A DNA stretch of 64,000 nt from Streptomyces sp. NBC_00659 (GTDB taxonomy: Bacteria; Actinomycetota; Actinomycetes; Streptomycetales; Streptomycetaceae): positions 7,688,001-7,752,000 of the forward strand of contig NZ_CP109031.1 of the NCBI RefSeq assembly GCF_036226925.1, read 5' to 3'. The position numbers were made by a program, and so were the translations under genes. Below are positions 52,837 through 62,912 of this stretch, piece by piece (position 1 is the first letter of the stretch; each line of letters begins with the position of its first letter). Below the pieces are notes generated by a model, which saw nothing but the letters and a program-made list of their open reading frames with translations, was not told the origin of the DNA and searched no databases.

Positions 52837-53502
52837 TCAGTCCGCCGCGCGGTCCGCGGTCAGGTAGGCGATGACCATGTCGCCGAGCATCGAGCGGTAG
52901 TGCTCCCGCTGGTCGGGGGCGGTCAGGTCGCGGCCGAACAGGGCACCGAACGTGTGCCGGTTGGAGACGCGGAAGAAGCAGAAGGCGCTGATCATCGCGT
53001 GCAGGTCCACGGCGTCGACGTCGGCGGTGAACAGGCCCGACTTCCTCCCGGTCGCCAGGATCCGGCGGATCACGTCGAGCGCGGGCGAGCCGATCCTGCC
53101 CAGCGCCTCGGAGTCCGCGATGTGTTCGGCCTCGTGGATGTTCTCGATGCTCACCAGGCGGATGAAGTCGGGGTGCGCCTCATGGTGGTCGAAGGTCAGC
53201 TCGGCGAGCCGGCGGATGGCCGCGACCGGGTCCAGGTGCTCGACGTCCAGCTCCTGTTCGGCCTGCCGGATCACCGAGTAGGCGCGCTCCAGGACCGCCG
53301 TGAAGAGCTGCTCCTTGCCGCCGAAGTAGTAGTAGATCATCCGCTTCGTGGTGCTGGTGCGGGCGGCGATCTCGTCGACCCGGGCGCCCGCGAAACCGGC
53401 GCGGGAGAACTCCTGGGTCGCCACGTCGAGAATCTCGGCCTTGGTGCGGGCGGCGTCGCGGATGCGCCCGCCAGGTCGTGCCGGTTCTTCGACGCTGGTC
53501 AT
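52837..53502 (-). CDS. TetR family transcriptional regulator
   Basis: A 221-residue TetR regulator. The HTH (about residues 20-65) has ILDVATQEFSRAGFAGARVDEIAARTSTTKRMIYYYFGGKE in the usual arrangement, and the C-terminal part resembles the TetR_C_33 (NicS/RutR-like) group. The ATG at 53502 has AAGGAA 4 nt upstream. It lies between the transporter and the shikimate dehydrogenase gene, divergent from the latter. Matching palindromes sit in front of both, so it is the likely repressor of this catabolic locus, relieved by a pathway intermediate (inference). Confidence 0.9.
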   Translation of the reverse strand: MTSVEEPARPGGRIRDAARTKAEILDVATQEFSRAGFAGARVDEIAARTSTTKRMIYYYFGGKEQLFTAVLERAYSVIRQAEQELDVEHLDPVAAIRRLAELTFDHHEAHPDFIRLVSIENIHEAEHIADSEALGRIGSPALDVIRRILATGRKSGLFTADVDAVDLHAMISAFCFFRVSNRHTFGALFGRDLTAPDQREHYRSMLGDMVIAYLTADRAAD

Positions 53503-53633
53503 CGGGTTCCTTCGGGCGAGACGGTCGGTGTCCGCGATTCTAGAAGCAGGGCGGGCCCGGGGGAGATCGCGAGGGCGTCCTCGCGTGCCTTCGCCGGGGC
53601 GGCTCTTCCCTTCGGAGAGGCGGCTTGATATGA

Positions 53634-53657
53634 CTAACGAACCAGTTCGTACATTAG
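53634..53657. promoter_or_regulatory. TetR operator candidate before shikimate dehydrogenase
   Basis: A 24-bp imperfect palindrome bounded by CTAA and TTAG with the inner repeat ACGAAC-CA-GTTCGT (53637-53650). It lies between the divergent tetR and shikimate dehydrogenase genes, 55 nt before the latter's start. Confidence 0.7.
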
Positions 53658-53711
53658 TGACGGCCGATCGGTCACCGCTCGCCCGCCGACCCACGCCTCC
53701 GGAGGCCCGCC

Positions 53712-54587
53712 GTGTCCCAGACCTCGTACCTCGTCGGCCTCATCGGCTCCGGAATCGGTCCCTCCCTCAGCCCCGCCCTGCACCAGCGGGAGGCCGACCG
53801 GCAGGGGCTGCGCTGTCTGTACCGGCTGATCGACATCGACACCCTCGGCGTTCCGCCGGAGGCCGTCGGTGATCTCGTACGGGCCGCACGCGACGTCGGC
53901 TTCGACGGGCTGAACATCACCCACCCCTGCAAACAGCTCGTCATCCCGCATCTCGACGATCTCGCTCCGCAGGCCGCCGCACTCGGCGCGGTCAACACCG
54001 TCGTCTTCGAGGACGGCCGCGCGACGGGACACAACACGGACGTCACCGGTTTCGCGGCCTCCTTCGCGCGCGGACTGCCCGACGTCCCCCTGGAACGGGT
54101 CGTCCAGCTCGGCGCGGGCGGCGCGGGGGCGGCCGTCGCCCACGCCGTGCTCACCCTGGGCGCGGGACACGTCACCGTCGTCGACGCCGTGCCCGACCGC
54201 GCCGCCTCCCTCGCCGCCGCGCTGAACGGCCACTTCGGCGAGGGCCGGGCCGCCGCGGCGGCACCGGACACACTCGCGCCCCTGCTCGCCGGCGCCGACG
54301 GCGTCGTGCACGCCACCCCCATCGGCATGGCCGCACACCCGGGCCTCCCCTTCCCCGCCGCGCTGCTGCGTCCCGGACTGTGGGTGGCCGAAGTGGTCTA
54401 CCGGCCACTGGAGACCGAACTGCTGCGCACCGCCCGCGCGGTCGGGTGCGCCACGCTCGACGGCGGCGGAATGGCCGCCTTCCAGGCCGCGGCCGCCTTC
54501 CGGCTGTTCACGGGGCGCGAGCCCGACACGGCACGGATGCTCGCGGACATCACCGAGCTGGCCGGCGCCGCGGGCGCCCGGAACTGA
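53712..54587 (+). CDS. Shikimate dehydrogenase (catabolic shikimate/quinate type)
   Basis: A 291-residue NAD(P)-dependent shikimate dehydrogenase, interconverting shikimate and 3-dehydroshikimate. The substrate loop is GPSLSPALHQ. The catalytic Lys lies in NITHPCKQ and the Asp in HNTDVTGF. The nucleotide motif is QLGAGGAGAAVAHAV, and the following strand ends in VDAVPDRA, where Asp suggests NAD preference as in catabolic enzymes. The GTG at 53712 has GGAGG 6 nt upstream. The next gene encodes a dehydroshikimate dehydratase, so it probably works in the catabolic direction. Confidence 0.92.
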   Translation: MSQTSYLVGLIGSGIGPSLSPALHQREADRQGLRCLYRLIDIDTLGVPPEAVGDLVRAARDVGFDGLNITHPCKQLVIPHLDDLAPQAAALGAVNTVVFEDGRATGHNTDVTGFAASFARGLPDVPLERVVQLGAGGAGAAVAHAVLTLGAGHVTVVDAVPDRAASLAAALNGHFGEGRAAAAAPDTLAPLLAGADGVVHATPIGMAAHPGLPFPAALLRPGLWVAEVVYRPLETELLRTARAVGCATLDGGGMAAFQAAAAFRLFTGREPDTARMLADITELAGAAGARN

Positions 54588-54663
54588 GGGCGTCGAGCGG
54601 GGGAGGCCCTGGGGCCTGTCCGGCCGGACAGGTCCTGGACGAACAGACCGAAGGAGCACCGCC

Positions 54664-56544
54664 ATGCGTACGTCCATCGCCACCGTGTCCCTCAGCGGCT
54701 CCCTGACCGAGAAGCTCACCGCCGCCGCCCGGGCGGGCTTCGACGGAGTGGAGATCTTCGAGAACGACCTGCTCGCCAGCCCTCTCACCCCCGAGGAGAT
54801 CCGGGCGCGCACCGCCGACCTCGGCCTGCGCATCGACCTCTACCAGCCGATGCGCGACATCGAGGCCGTCGCGGAGGAGGAGTTCACCCGCTCTCTGCGC
54901 CGGGCACGCCACAAGTTCGAGCTCATGCGCCGTCTCGGTGCCGACACCGTGCTCGTGTGCTCCAGCGTCTCTCCGCACGCCGTGGACGACGACGCGCTCG
55001 CGGCGGAGCAACTGCGCCGGCTGGCCGTCCTCGCCGAGGACTTCGGCGTCAAGGTCGCGTACGAGGCGCTCGCCTGGGGCCGGCACGTGAGCACGTACGA
55101 CCATGCCTGGAGCATCGTCGAGGCGGCCGGACACCCCGCTCTCGGCACCTGCCTGGACAGCTTCCACATCCTCGCCCGCGGATCGGACCCCAAGGGGATC
55201 GAGGACATCCCCGGGGACAAGATCTTCTTCCTGCAACTGGCCGACGCCCCGCTGATGGCGATGGACGTGCTCCAGTGGAGCCGTCACTACCGCTGCTTTC
55301 CCGGCCAGGGCGGCTTCGACCTCGCGGGACTGCTCGTCCACGTCCTGCGCGCCGGATACCACGGGCCCCTGTCCCTCGAGGTCTTCAACGACGTCTTCCG
55401 GCAGGCCGAGGCCGGCCCGACCGCCGTCGACGCCCGCCGTTCCCTGCTCGTCCTGCAGGAGACGGTCCGGCCTCTGCTGCGCGAGGCGGCCGGGCTCGCG
55501 GCACCGCCCGCTCCCGTCGTGCCGACCGGCGTCGCCTTCGCCGAACTCGTCACACCCGATGTCGTCCCCGTCGCCACGCTCCTCGGAGCCCTCGGTTTCG
55601 CCCGTACGTCCCGGCACCGCAGCAAGCCCGTCGACCTCTGGGAACAGGGCGAGGCCCGCATCCTCGTCAACACCGGGCCGGCCGCCCGGCACGGCGGCAC
55701 CGCTCTCGCCGCGATCGGCCTGGAGTCGCCCGACCCCGCCGCCGCGGCCCGGCGCGCCGAATCCCTCCTCGCTCCCGTCCTGCCGCGCCGCCGCGCCCTG
55801 GAGGACGCGCCCCTCGACGCGGTCGCCGCGCCCGACGGCACCGAACTCTTCTTCTGCGCCTCTCCCCGGCCCTCGGCGCCACCGGAAGGCAGAGTTTCCC
55901 CCGCCCGCGGCGAACTCCCGGTCTGGACGGACGACTTCGAGCCTGGGGAACGGGTGCCCCACGACGAATCCGAGGGGGAGCCGGGCGCCTCACGCGTGAC
56001 CCGGATCGACCATCTGGCACTCACCCAGCCCTGGCACCAGTTCGACGAGGCCGCCCTGTTCCACCGCGCCGTCCTCGGACTGGGTGCCCAGGAGAGCGTC
56101 GACGTCGCCGACCCCTACGGGCTGCACCGCAGCCGCGCGGTCACCAACGACGACGGAAGCGTCCGGATCGCCCTCGGCGTCGGCCCCGCGCCCACGGACG
56201 ACGGCGATCGTCCCCAGCACATCGCCCTCGCCACCCATGACGTGATCCAGGCCGCCCGGCGTTTTCGCGCGGCCGGCGGCCTGTTGCTGGCGGTACCCGC
56301 CAACTACTACGACGACCTGGCCGCCCGGTACGGGCTCGGCGACGAGGAGCTGGCGGTGTACCGCGAGCTCGGCATTCTCTACGACCGCGACGGGGAAGGG
56401 GAGTTCCGGCACTGCTACACGCGGACCGTCGGCCGTGTCTTCTTCGAACTCGTCCAGCGGGACGGCGGATACCGGGGGTACGGAGCGCAGAACGCCCCGG
56501 TGCGCCTCGCCGCGCAGCGCGCGGAGGGGCGGCCGGGGCGCTGA
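54664..56544 (+). CDS. QuiC-type fusion: 3-dehydroshikimate dehydratase and HPPD-like domain
   Basis: A 626-residue two-domain protein. The N-terminal TIM barrel (about 1-275, xylose-isomerase-like AP-endonuclease-2 fold) contains FDGVEIFENDLLA, VAYEALAWGRHVSTYDHAW with the metal Glu, DSFHILARG, and LSLEVFNDVFR. This is the dehydratase that forms protocatechuate. The C-terminal half (about 285-610) is a vicinal-oxygen-chelate domain like 4-hydroxyphenylpyruvate dioxygenase, ending RTVGRVFFELVQR with the metal Glu; it includes RIDHLALTQPWHQFDEAALF. The same arrangement is known in Pseudomonas QuiC1. The C-terminal activity is not established. It follows shikimate dehydrogenase by 76 nt. Confidence 0.92.
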   Translation: MRTSIATVSLSGSLTEKLTAAARAGFDGVEIFENDLLASPLTPEEIRARTADLGLRIDLYQPMRDIEAVAEEEFTRSLRRARHKFELMRRLGADTVLVCSSVSPHAVDDDALAAEQLRRLAVLAEDFGVKVAYEALAWGRHVSTYDHAWSIVEAAGHPALGTCLDSFHILARGSDPKGIEDIPGDKIFFLQLADAPLMAMDVLQWSRHYRCFPGQGGFDLAGLLVHVLRAGYHGPLSLEVFNDVFRQAEAGPTAVDARRSLLVLQETVRPLLREAAGLAAPPAPVVPTGVAFAELVTPDVVPVATLLGALGFARTSRHRSKPVDLWEQGEARILVNTGPAARHGGTALAAIGLESPDPAAAARRAESLLAPVLPRRRALEDAPLDAVAAPDGTELFFCASPRPSAPPEGRVSPARGELPVWTDDFEPGERVPHDESEGEPGASRVTRIDHLALTQPWHQFDEAALFHRAVLGLGAQESVDVADPYGLHRSRAVTNDDGSVRIALGVGPAPTDDGDRPQHIALATHDVIQAARRFRAAGGLLLAVPANYYDDLAARYGLGDEELAVYRELGILYDRDGEGEFRHCYTRTVGRVFFELVQRDGGYRGYGAQNAPVRLAAQRAEGRPGR

Positions 56545-56572
56545 GGCGACCGGGCCCGGAGGGCAGGGCTTC

Positions 56573-57028
56573 CTACAGGTCGAACTCGTGCGGCGGCAGG
56601 TCCAGCGTGAAGCACGCCTCGCGCACGACGGCCTGCTCGGTCTTGTCGAAGTCGCCGTCGGCGCCGCCGATGACGATGCCGATCTGGATGACCGCGCGCG
56701 CCTCGGCGGGCTTCTTCTTCGCCTTGGCGATCTCCTGGAGGACGCTGACCTTGCCGAAGGCGAAGTCGGCCGTCAGCTTGTTCAGGTTGTCGTCGAAACG
56801 GCGCTGCAGGTCCGTGGCGTCGAAGTTCTGAAGGACCTCGTTCGTGGCGATGAGCTGGGCCACGCGCCGGCGCTCGGACGGGTCGATCGTGCCGTCCGCC
56901 GCCGCGACCAGTGCGCACATCGCCATGCTCGCGTCGCGGAAGGCGCCGCTCTTGAGGTCGTTCTTCTTCGCCACGAGCTGGGTCTGCATCGTCGACGCGG
57001 ACTCCTTGATGCGGTCCCACAGGGCCAT
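56573..57028 (-). CDS. TerB family tellurite resistance-like protein
   Basis: A 151-residue TerB protein, cytoplasmic. The paired acidic helices typical of the family are present: ALVAAADGTIDPSERRRVAQLI and IGIVIGGADGDFDKTEQAVV. Each contains the Asp-rich metal-binding-like turn. TerB proteins occur in stress and membrane-associated complexes, and their biochemical role is unsettled. The ATG at 57028 has GGAG 5 nt upstream. It stands alone here without terD/terC partners, between the QuiC gene (convergent) and the end of the pentose phosphate operon. Confidence 0.9.
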   Translation of the reverse strand: MALWDRIKESASTMQTQLVAKKNDLKSGAFRDASMAMCALVAAADGTIDPSERRRVAQLIATNEVLQNFDATDLQRRFDDNLNKLTADFAFGKVSVLQEIAKAKKKPAEARAVIQIGIVIGGADGDFDKTEQAVVREACFTLDLPPHEFDL

Positions 57029-57053
57029 GAGAACTCCATAGGTGGTCAAGAGC

Positions 57054-57079
57054 CCGGTCCGCCCGAGCGGGCGGACCGG
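57054..57079 (-). terminator. Hairpin after the pentose phosphate operon
   Basis: Perfect 11-bp stem CCGGTCCGCCC (57054-57064) and GGGCGGACCGG (57069-57079), with a tetraloop. It lies between the phosphatase stop and the TerB start, both on the minus strand. Confidence 0.7.
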
Positions 57080-57114
57080 AGGACTCTTCGGTTTCTACAG
57101 CGGCACCGTGGAAA

Positions 57115-57726
57115 CTAGTGGACCGTGACGGGAGTTCCCGGTTGATTCCAGGCGGCGATCACGGGGTCGCCGTGCTCGGTGGAGAGCCGGCTGACGGTCC
57201 CGGTCGAGAGCTGGAACAGCCGTCCCGACTCGGGCGGCAGCCCCAGGCGTCGGGCCGTGAGCACCCGCAGGAAGTGCGCGTGCGCCACCAGCACCACGTC
57301 ACCGGGGTGGTTGCAGAGCGCGGCGTCCACCCGGGAGAGCACCCGGTCGGCTCGCACGCCCACCTCGCGAGGCGATTCGCCGGGGTGGCCGTCCGGGCCG
57401 GGCGGCACCCCGTCGTTCCACAGCACCCAGCCGGGCCGGGCCCGGTGGATGGCGATGGTGGTGATCCCCTCGTAGCCGCCGTAGTCCCACTCGTGCAGAT
57501 CGGGGTCGGTCCGCGCGCCGGACAGCCCCGCGAGCTCGGCTGTCCGGACCGCGCGGCCGAGGGGACTGGTGAGGACCTGGGCGAAGGACCGCCCGGCGAA
57601 GAACGGTGCGAGGGACTTGGCCTGCTCCTCGCCGTGCGGAGTGAGCGGAAGGTCGGTCCAGCTGGTGTGCTGTCCCGTCAGCGTCCACTCGGTCTCTCCG
57701 TGGCGGACCAGGATGAGATCGCCCAT
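57115..57726 (-). CDS. Histidine phosphatase family protein
   Basis: A 203-residue phosphoglycerate-mutase-like phosphatase. The catalytic motif is LVRHGETEW (His at about residue 9), the second Arg lies in SPLGRAVRTAEL, the acid is in HEWDYGGYEG, and the second His is in VLVAHAHFLRV. It acts on a small phosphorylated metabolite. As the last gene of the tal-zwf-opcA-pgi-gnd operon (8 nt after gnd), a sugar phosphate is a reasonable guess. The ATG at 57726 is the family start. Confidence 0.9.
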   Translation of the reverse strand: MGDLILVRHGETEWTLTGQHTSWTDLPLTPHGEEQAKSLAPFFAGRSFAQVLTSPLGRAVRTAELAGLSGARTDPDLHEWDYGGYEGITTIAIHRARPGWVLWNDGVPPGPDGHPGESPREVGVRADRVLSRVDAALCNHPGDVVLVAHAHFLRVLTARRLGLPPESGRLFQLSTGTVSRLSTEHGDPVIAAWNQPGTPVTVH

Positions 57727-57734
57727 GGTCCGGC

Positions 57735-58613
57735 CTACTTCGCCGACTCGACGGCGTGGCCGCCGAACTGGTTGCGCAGCGCCGCGATCATCTTCATCTG
57801 CGGCGAGTCGTCCTGGCGGGACGCGAAGCGGGCGAAGAGGGACGCCGTGATGGCGGGCAGCGGAACGGCGTTGTCGATGGCCGCCTCGACGGTCCAGCGG
57901 CCCTCGCCCGAGTCCTCCGCGTGGCCGCGCAGCTTGTCCAGGTGCTCGTCCCCGTCCAGGGCGTTGACCGCGAGGTCGAGCAGCCAGGAACGGATGACCG
58001 TGCCCTCCTGCCAGGAGCGGAACACCTCCCGTACGTCGGTGACCGAGTCGACCTTCTCCAGGAGCTCCCAGCCCTCGGCGTACGCCTGCATCATGGCGTA
58101 CTCGATGCCGTTGTGGACCATCTTGGAGAAGTGGCCCGCGCCCACCTTGCCGGCGTGCACGAAGCCGAAGTCGCCCTCCGGCTTGAGCGCGTCGAAGACC
58201 GGCCGCACCTTCTCGATGTTCTCGGCGTCGCCGCCGACCATCAGCGCGTAGCCGTTCTCCAGGCCCCACACACCGCCCGAGACGCCCGCGTCGACGAAGC
58301 CGATGCCCTTGGCCGCCAGCTCCTCGGCGTGCTTCTCGTCGTCGGTCCAGCGAGAGTTGCCGCCGTCCACGACCGTGTCGCCGGCTTCCAGCAGGCCGCC
58401 GAGTTCATCGATGACGGACTGGGTGGGAGCGCCCGCCGGCACCATCACCCAGACCACGCGGGGCCCTTCGAGCTTGCCGACGAGTTCGGCGAGGCTGTGC
58501 ACGTCGGCGAGGTCCGGATTGCGGTCGTAGCCGATGACGGTGTGTCCCGCGCGGCGTATCCGCTCGCGCATGTTGCCACCCATCTTGCCGAGACCGATGA
58601 GTCCGAGCTGCAT
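57735..58613 (-). CDS. gnd: 6-phosphogluconate dehydrogenase (decarboxylating), short type
   Basis: A 292-residue enzyme oxidising 6-phosphogluconate to ribulose 5-phosphate and CO2. It is the short GndA/YqeC-like form, not the roughly 470-residue form. The dinucleotide motif is IGLGKMGGNM at the N-terminus. The substrate and catalytic regions DAGVSGGVWGLENG and the catalytic Lys in GHFSKMVHNGIEY are present. Short-form enzymes are often NAD-linked. It follows pgi by 6 nt in the operon. Confidence 0.95.
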   Translation of the reverse strand: MQLGLIGLGKMGGNMRERIRRAGHTVIGYDRNPDLADVHSLAELVGKLEGPRVVWVMVPAGAPTQSVIDELGGLLEAGDTVVDGGNSRWTDDEKHAEELAAKGIGFVDAGVSGGVWGLENGYALMVGGDAENIEKVRPVFDALKPEGDFGFVHAGKVGAGHFSKMVHNGIEYAMMQAYAEGWELLEKVDSVTDVREVFRSWQEGTVIRSWLLDLAVNALDGDEHLDKLRGHAEDSGEGRWTVEAAIDNAVPLPAITASLFARFASRQDDSPQMKMIAALRNQFGGHAVESAK

Positions 58614-58619
58614 GTCAGT

Positions 58620-60269
58620 TCACTTCTTTCGCAGGGTGCGGTAAGCGGCCACCAGGGCGGCCGTGGAGGGGTCGAGACCGGGGACGTCGGCGCCTTCGGT
58701 GAGGGCGGGCTCGACGCGCTTGGCGAGCACCTTGCCGAGTTCGACGCCCCACTGGTCGAAGGAGTCGATGTTCCAGATCGCGCCCTGGACGAACACCTTG
58801 TGCTCGTAGAGGGCGATCAACTGGCCCAGGACCGAGGGGGTGAGTTCGGCGGCGAGGATCGTGGTGGTGGGGTGGTTGCCCTCGAACGTCTTGTGCGGCA
58901 CCAGCTCCTCGGGCACACCCTCGGCGCGGACCTCGTCCGGCGTCTTGCCGAAGGCCAGCGCCTGCGTCTGCGCGAAGAAGTTCGCCATCAACAGGTCGTG
59001 CTGGGCCGCGAGTTCGTCGCTCAGTTCACCGACCGGGTTGACGAAGCCGATGAAGTCGGCGGGGATCAGCTTCGTGCCCTGGTGGATCAACTGGTAGTAG
59101 GCGTGCTGGCCGTTGGTGCCGGGCGTGCCCCACACCACCGGTCCGGTCTGCCACTCCACCGGGTTGCCGTCACGGTCCACGGACTTGCCGTTGGACTCCA
59201 TGTCGAGCTGCTGGAGGTAGGCCGTGAACTTCGACAGGTAGTGCGAGTACGGCAGTACGGCGTGCGACTGCGCGTCGTGGAAGTTGCCGTACCAGATGCC
59301 CAGCAGGCCCAGCAGCAGCGGGGCGTTGGCCTCCGCCGGAGCTGTGCGGAAGTGCTCGTCGACCAGGTGGAACCCGTCGAGCATCTCGCGGAAGCGGTCC
59401 GGACCGATCGCGATCATCAGCGACAGGCCGATCGCCGAGTCGTACGAGTAACGCCCGCCGACCCAGTCCCAGAACTCGAACATGTTCGCCGTGTCGATGC
59501 CGAAGTCCGACACCTTCTCCGCGTTCGTCGACAGCGCCACGAAGTGCTTCGCCACCGCCTCCTGACCGGCCTTCAGACCGCTCAGGAGCCAGTCACGCGC
59601 CGAGGTGGCGTTGGTGATCGTCTCGATCGTGGTGAACGTCTTCGAGGCGATGACGAACAGCGTCTCGGCCGGGTCCAGGTCCCGCACGGCCTCGTGCAGG
59701 TCCGCGCCGTCCACGTTCGACACGAACCGCACGCTCAGCGAACGGTCGGTGAAGGAGCGCAGCACCTCGTAGGCCATCGCCGGACCGAGGTCGGAGCCGC
59801 CGATGCCGATGTTGACGACGTTCTTGATGCGCCTGCCGGTGTGCCCGGTCCACTCGCCCGAGCGGACCCGCCCGGCGAAGTCCGCCATCTTGTCCAGGAC
59901 CGCGTGCACGGCCGGCACGACGTTCTCCCCGTCGACCTCGACCACCGCGTCCCGCGGCGCCCGCAGCGCGGTGTGCAGCACCGCCCGGTCCTCGGTCACG
60001 TTGATCTTCTCGCCCCGGAACATCGCGTCCCGCAGCCCGAACACGTCCGTGGCGGCGGCGAGTTCCTGGAGCAGGGCCAGGGTCTCGTCGGTGATCAGGT
60101 GCTTGGAGTAGTCGATGCGCAGGTCGCCGACCTGGACGACATAGCGCTCGGCGCGCGCGGGGTCGGCGGCGAACAGGTCACGCAGCCGCGGGTGGAGCAG
60201 CGCGGTCGCGCGGTGGTCCTCCAGGGCCACCCACTCAGGACGCAGGGTGGGCTTGGGGTAGTCAGACAC
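58620..60269 (-). CDS. pgi: Glucose-6-phosphate isomerase
   Basis: A 549-residue cytoplasmic isomerase interconverting glucose 6-phosphate and fructose 6-phosphate. Signature segments are [26 protein letters not shown] and [13 protein letters not shown], and the C-terminal [10 protein letters not shown] contains the second PGI signature. The GTG at 60269 overlaps the end of opcA by 8 nt. Its place in the operon links glycolysis with the oxidative pentose phosphate branch. Confidence 0.97.
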   Translation of the reverse strand: MSDYPKPTLRPEWVALEDHRATALLHPRLRDLFAADPARAERYVVQVGDLRIDYSKHLITDETLALLQELAAATDVFGLRDAMFRGEKINVTEDRAVLHTALRAPRDAVVEVDGENVVPAVHAVLDKMADFAGRVRSGEWTGHTGRRIKNVVNIGIGGSDLGPAMAYEVLRSFTDRSLSVRFVSNVDGADLHEAVRDLDPAETLFVIASKTFTTIETITNATSARDWLLSGLKAGQEAVAKHFVALSTNAEKVSDFGIDTANMFEFWDWVGGRYSYDSAIGLSLMIAIGPDRFREMLDGFHLVDEHFRTAPAEANAPLLLGLLGIWYGNFHDAQSHAVLPYSHYLSKFTAYLQQLDMESNGKSVDRDGNPVEWQTGPVVWGTPGTNGQHAYYQLIHQGTKLIPADFIGFVNPVGELSDELAAQHDLLMANFFAQTQALAFGKTPDEVRAEGVPEELVPHKTFEGNHPTTTILAAELTPSVLGQLIALYEHKVFVQGAIWNIDSFDQWGVELGKVLAKRVEPALTEGADVPGLDPSTAALVAAYRTLRKK

Positions 60270-61194
60270 GAGGGCTCTCCTTGGGGGCCTCGCCGCGCAG
60301 GGCGATGGCGTACATCTCGTCCGCGTCGAGGCGGCGCAGTTCCTCGGCGATCAACTGGGAGGTCGTACGCACCTTGAGCGCCAGGGTGCGGGAGGGCTGA
60401 CCGGGCAGGGACAGGGTCGCGAGCGGGCCCTCGGGGCGGTCGATGACGATCTCGCCGTTCGCGGTGCCCAGCCGGACGGCGGTCACCACGGGGCCCGCGG
60501 TCTCGACACGCTCGGTCCTGACCTGGAGGCGGGCCTCCAGCCAGCGGGCGAGCAGTTCGGCGCTCGGGTTCTGCGCCTCGCTCTCGACGGTCGCCGAGAT
60601 CACCTTCGTGCGGGCCTGGTCGAGGGCCGCCGCCAGCATGGAGCGCCACGGCGTGAGCCGGGTCCACGCCAGGTCGGTGTCGCCCGGCGCGTACGAGGCG
60701 GCGCGGGCGTCCAGCGCCTGGAGCGGTGTCTCGACGGCGTACATGTCGGTGATCCTGCGCTGGGCGAGGGCGCCCAGCGGGTCCTTGACCGGGATCTCGG
60801 GCGCGTCCACCGGCCACCAGACGACGACCGGGGCGTCCGGCAGCAGCAGCGGCAGGACCACCGAGTCGGCGTGGTCGGAGACGTCGCCGTACGTCCGCAG
60901 GACGACCGTCTCGCCGGTACCCGCGTCGGAGCCGACGCGCACCTCGGCGTCCAGACGGGAGTTGGTGCGGTCGCGCGGGGTGCGGGCGACGCGCTTGATG
61001 ACGACCAGGGTGCGCGAGGGGTGCTCCCGGGAGGCCTCCTCGGCCGCCTTGATGGAGTCGTACGCGTTCTCCTCGTCGGTGACGATGACCATCGTCAGGA
61101 CCATGCCCACGGCGGGGGTGCCGATGGCCCGGCGCCCCCGTACGAGCGCCTTGTTGATCTTGCTTGCCGTGGTGTCGGTCAGGTCGATCTTCAT
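60262..61194 (-). CDS. opcA: Glucose-6-phosphate dehydrogenase assembly protein OpcA
   Basis: A 310-residue OpcA/SCO-type protein that associates with glucose-6-phosphate dehydrogenase and supports its assembly and activity. The family start [14 protein letters not shown] and conserved blocks [12 protein letters not shown] and [17 protein letters not shown] are visible. The ATG at 61194 overlaps the zwf stop by 4 nt. The longer frame upstream is a shadow over zwf. Confidence 0.95.
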   Translation of the reverse strand: MKIDLTDTTASKINKALVRGRRAIGTPAVGMVLTMVIVTDEENAYDSIKAAEEASREHPSRTLVVIKRVARTPRDRTNSRLDAEVRVGSDAGTGETVVLRTYGDVSDHADSVVLPLLLPDAPVVVWWPVDAPEIPVKDPLGALAQRRITDMYAVETPLQALDARAASYAPGDTDLAWTRLTPWRSMLAAALDQARTKVISATVESEAQNPSAELLARWLEARLQVRTERVETAGPVVTAVRLGTANGEIVIDRPEGPLATLSLPGQPSRTLALKVRTTSQLIAEELRRLDADEMYAIALRGEAPKESPRV

Positions 61195-62912
61195 GGCCTG
61201 CGCCAGCTCCGTCCGTCTCGTGCGAGCATCTCGTCGGCTTCCTCCGGACCCCAGCTGCCCGAGGGGTACTGCGCGGGCGTGCCGTGGCTCTCCCAGTACC
61301 CCTCGATCGGGTCGAGGATCTTCCAGGACTCTTCCACCTCCTGGTGACGGGGGAAGAGATTGGCGTCGCCGAGCAGAACATCCAGGATCAGCCGTTCGTA
61401 CGCCTCCGGGCTGGACTCGGTGAACGACTCGCCGTACGCGAAGTCCATGGTGACGTCGCGGATCTCCATGGACGTACCCGGCACCTTCGATCCGAAGCGC
61501 ACGGTCATGCCCTCGTCGGGCTGGACGCGGACGACGATCGCGTTGGCGCCGAGTTCCTCGGTGGCCGTGGAGTCGAACGGTGAGTGCGGGGCGCGCTGGA
61601 AGACCACCGCGATCTCCGTGACGCGCCGGCCGAGACGCTTGCCGGTCCTGAGGTAGAACGGGACGCCCGCCCAACGGCGGTTGTCCACCTGGAGCTTGAC
61701 GGCAGCGTAGGTGTCGGTCGTCGACCGGGGGTCGATGCCGTCCTCCTGGAGGTAGCCGCGCACCCTTTCGCCGCCCTGCCAGCTCGCCGCGTACTGGCCG
61801 CGCACGGTGTGCTCGCCCAGGTCCTGAGGCAGCTTCACGGCCCTGAGGACCTTGAGCTTCTCGGCGAGCAGCGACTCGGCGTCGAAGGCGGCGGGTTCCT
61901 CCATGGCGGTCAGCGCCATGAGCTGGAGCAGGTGATTCTGGATCACGTCCCGGGCGGAGCCGATGCCGTCGTAGTAGCCGGCCCGGCCGCCGATGCCGAT
62001 GTCCTCGGCCATCGTGATCTGGACGTGGTCGACGTACGACCGGTTCCAGACGGGCTCGTACATCTGGTTGGCGAAGCGGAGCGCCAGGATGTTCTGGACG
62101 GTCTCCTTGCCGAGGTAGTGGTCGATCCGGAACACCTGGTCCGGGTCGAACACCTCGTGCACGATCCGGTTCAGCTCGCGGGCGCTCACCAGGTCGCGGC
62201 CGAACGGCTTCTCGATGACCGCGCGCCGCCAGGACCCCTCGGGAGCGCTCGCCAGCCCGTGCTTCTTGAGCTGCTGGACCACCTTCGGGAAGAACTTCGG
62301 CGGTACGGAGAGGTAGAACGCGTAGTTGCCGCTGGTGCCCCGGGAGGCGTCCAGCTCGTCGACGGCCGCGCGCAGCTGCTTGAACGCCGTGTCGTCGTCG
62401 AAGTCGCCGGGGATGAACCGCATGCCCTCGGCGAGCTGCTGCCAGACCTCCTCGCGGAACTCGGTCCGCGCGTGCTCGCGCACCGAGTCGTGCACCACCT
62501 GCGCGAAGTCCTGGTCCTCCCACTCACGGCGGGCGAACCCGAGGAGCGAGAAGCCCGGCGGCAGCAGACCCCGGTTGGCGAGGTCGTACACGGCCGGCAT
62601 CAGCTTCTTGCGGGACAGGTCGCCGGTGACGCCGAAGATGACCAGACCGGAGGGGCCCGCGATCCGGGGGAGCCGGCGGTCGCGCGGATCGCGCAGCGGG
62701 TTGTCCCAGTCGGCCGCCGGGACGCCGAGCGCCTCGGCGAGAGCCTCGGCCGCCGGGACGGCCGGCGCGTCGGCGAGGGCCTCGGGCGTCAGGCCGCCCT
62801 GTTCCACGGCGGGCGTCAGGCCGTCCTGTTCCACGGCCGCGTCACCGGATCCCTGCGACGCGGTGGCCGCATCCTGCGGCTCGCTGTCGGAAAGTGCCTC
62901 ACCCTTGGTCAT
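61191..62912 (-). CDS. zwf: Glucose-6-phosphate dehydrogenase with N-terminal extension
   Basis: A 573-residue enzyme catalysing the first oxidative pentose phosphate step. The NADP motif is [16 protein letters not shown] at about residue 91, and the active site [14 protein letters not shown] is intact. Homologues start near the segment [20 protein letters not shown], so about 70 residues precede the usual N-terminus. This stretch is Ala/Glu-rich and contains the repeated units VEQDGLTP and VEQGGLTP. The ATG at 62912 overlaps the tal stop by 4 nt, so the extension is likely translated; an internal start is not excluded. Confidence 0.96.
   Translation of the reverse strand: MTKGEALSDSEPQDAATASQGSGDAAVEQDGLTPAVEQGGLTPEALADAPAVPAAEALAEALGVPAADWDNPLRDPRDRRLPRIAGPSGLVIFGVTGDLSRKKLMPAVYDLANRGLLPPGFSLLGFARREWEDQDFAQVVHDSVREHARTEFREEVWQQLAEGMRFIPGDFDDDTAFKQLRAAVDELDASRGTSGNYAFYLSVPPKFFPKVVQQLKKHGLASAPEGSWRRAVIEKPFGRDLVSARELNRIVHEVFDPDQVFRIDHYLGKETVQNILALRFANQMYEPVWNRSYVDHVQITMAEDIGIGGRAGYYDGIGSARDVIQNHLLQLMALTAMEEPAAFDAESLLAEKLKVLRAVKLPQDLGEHTVRGQYAASWQGGERVRGYLQEDGIDPRSTTDTYAAVKLQVDNRRWAGVPFYLRTGKRLGRRVTEIAVVFQRAPHSPFDSTATEELGANAIVVRVQPDEGMTVRFGSKVPGTSMEIRDVTMDFAYGESFTESSPEAYERLILDVLLGDANLFPRHQEVEESWKILDPIEGYWESHGTPAQYPSGSWGPEEADEMLARDGRSWRRP

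Noticed and set aside
60262..62523. A 753-codon frame joining opcA with sequence over zwf
   Set aside because: The upstream part is a shadow of zwf. The ATG at 61194 is the conserved OpcA start.
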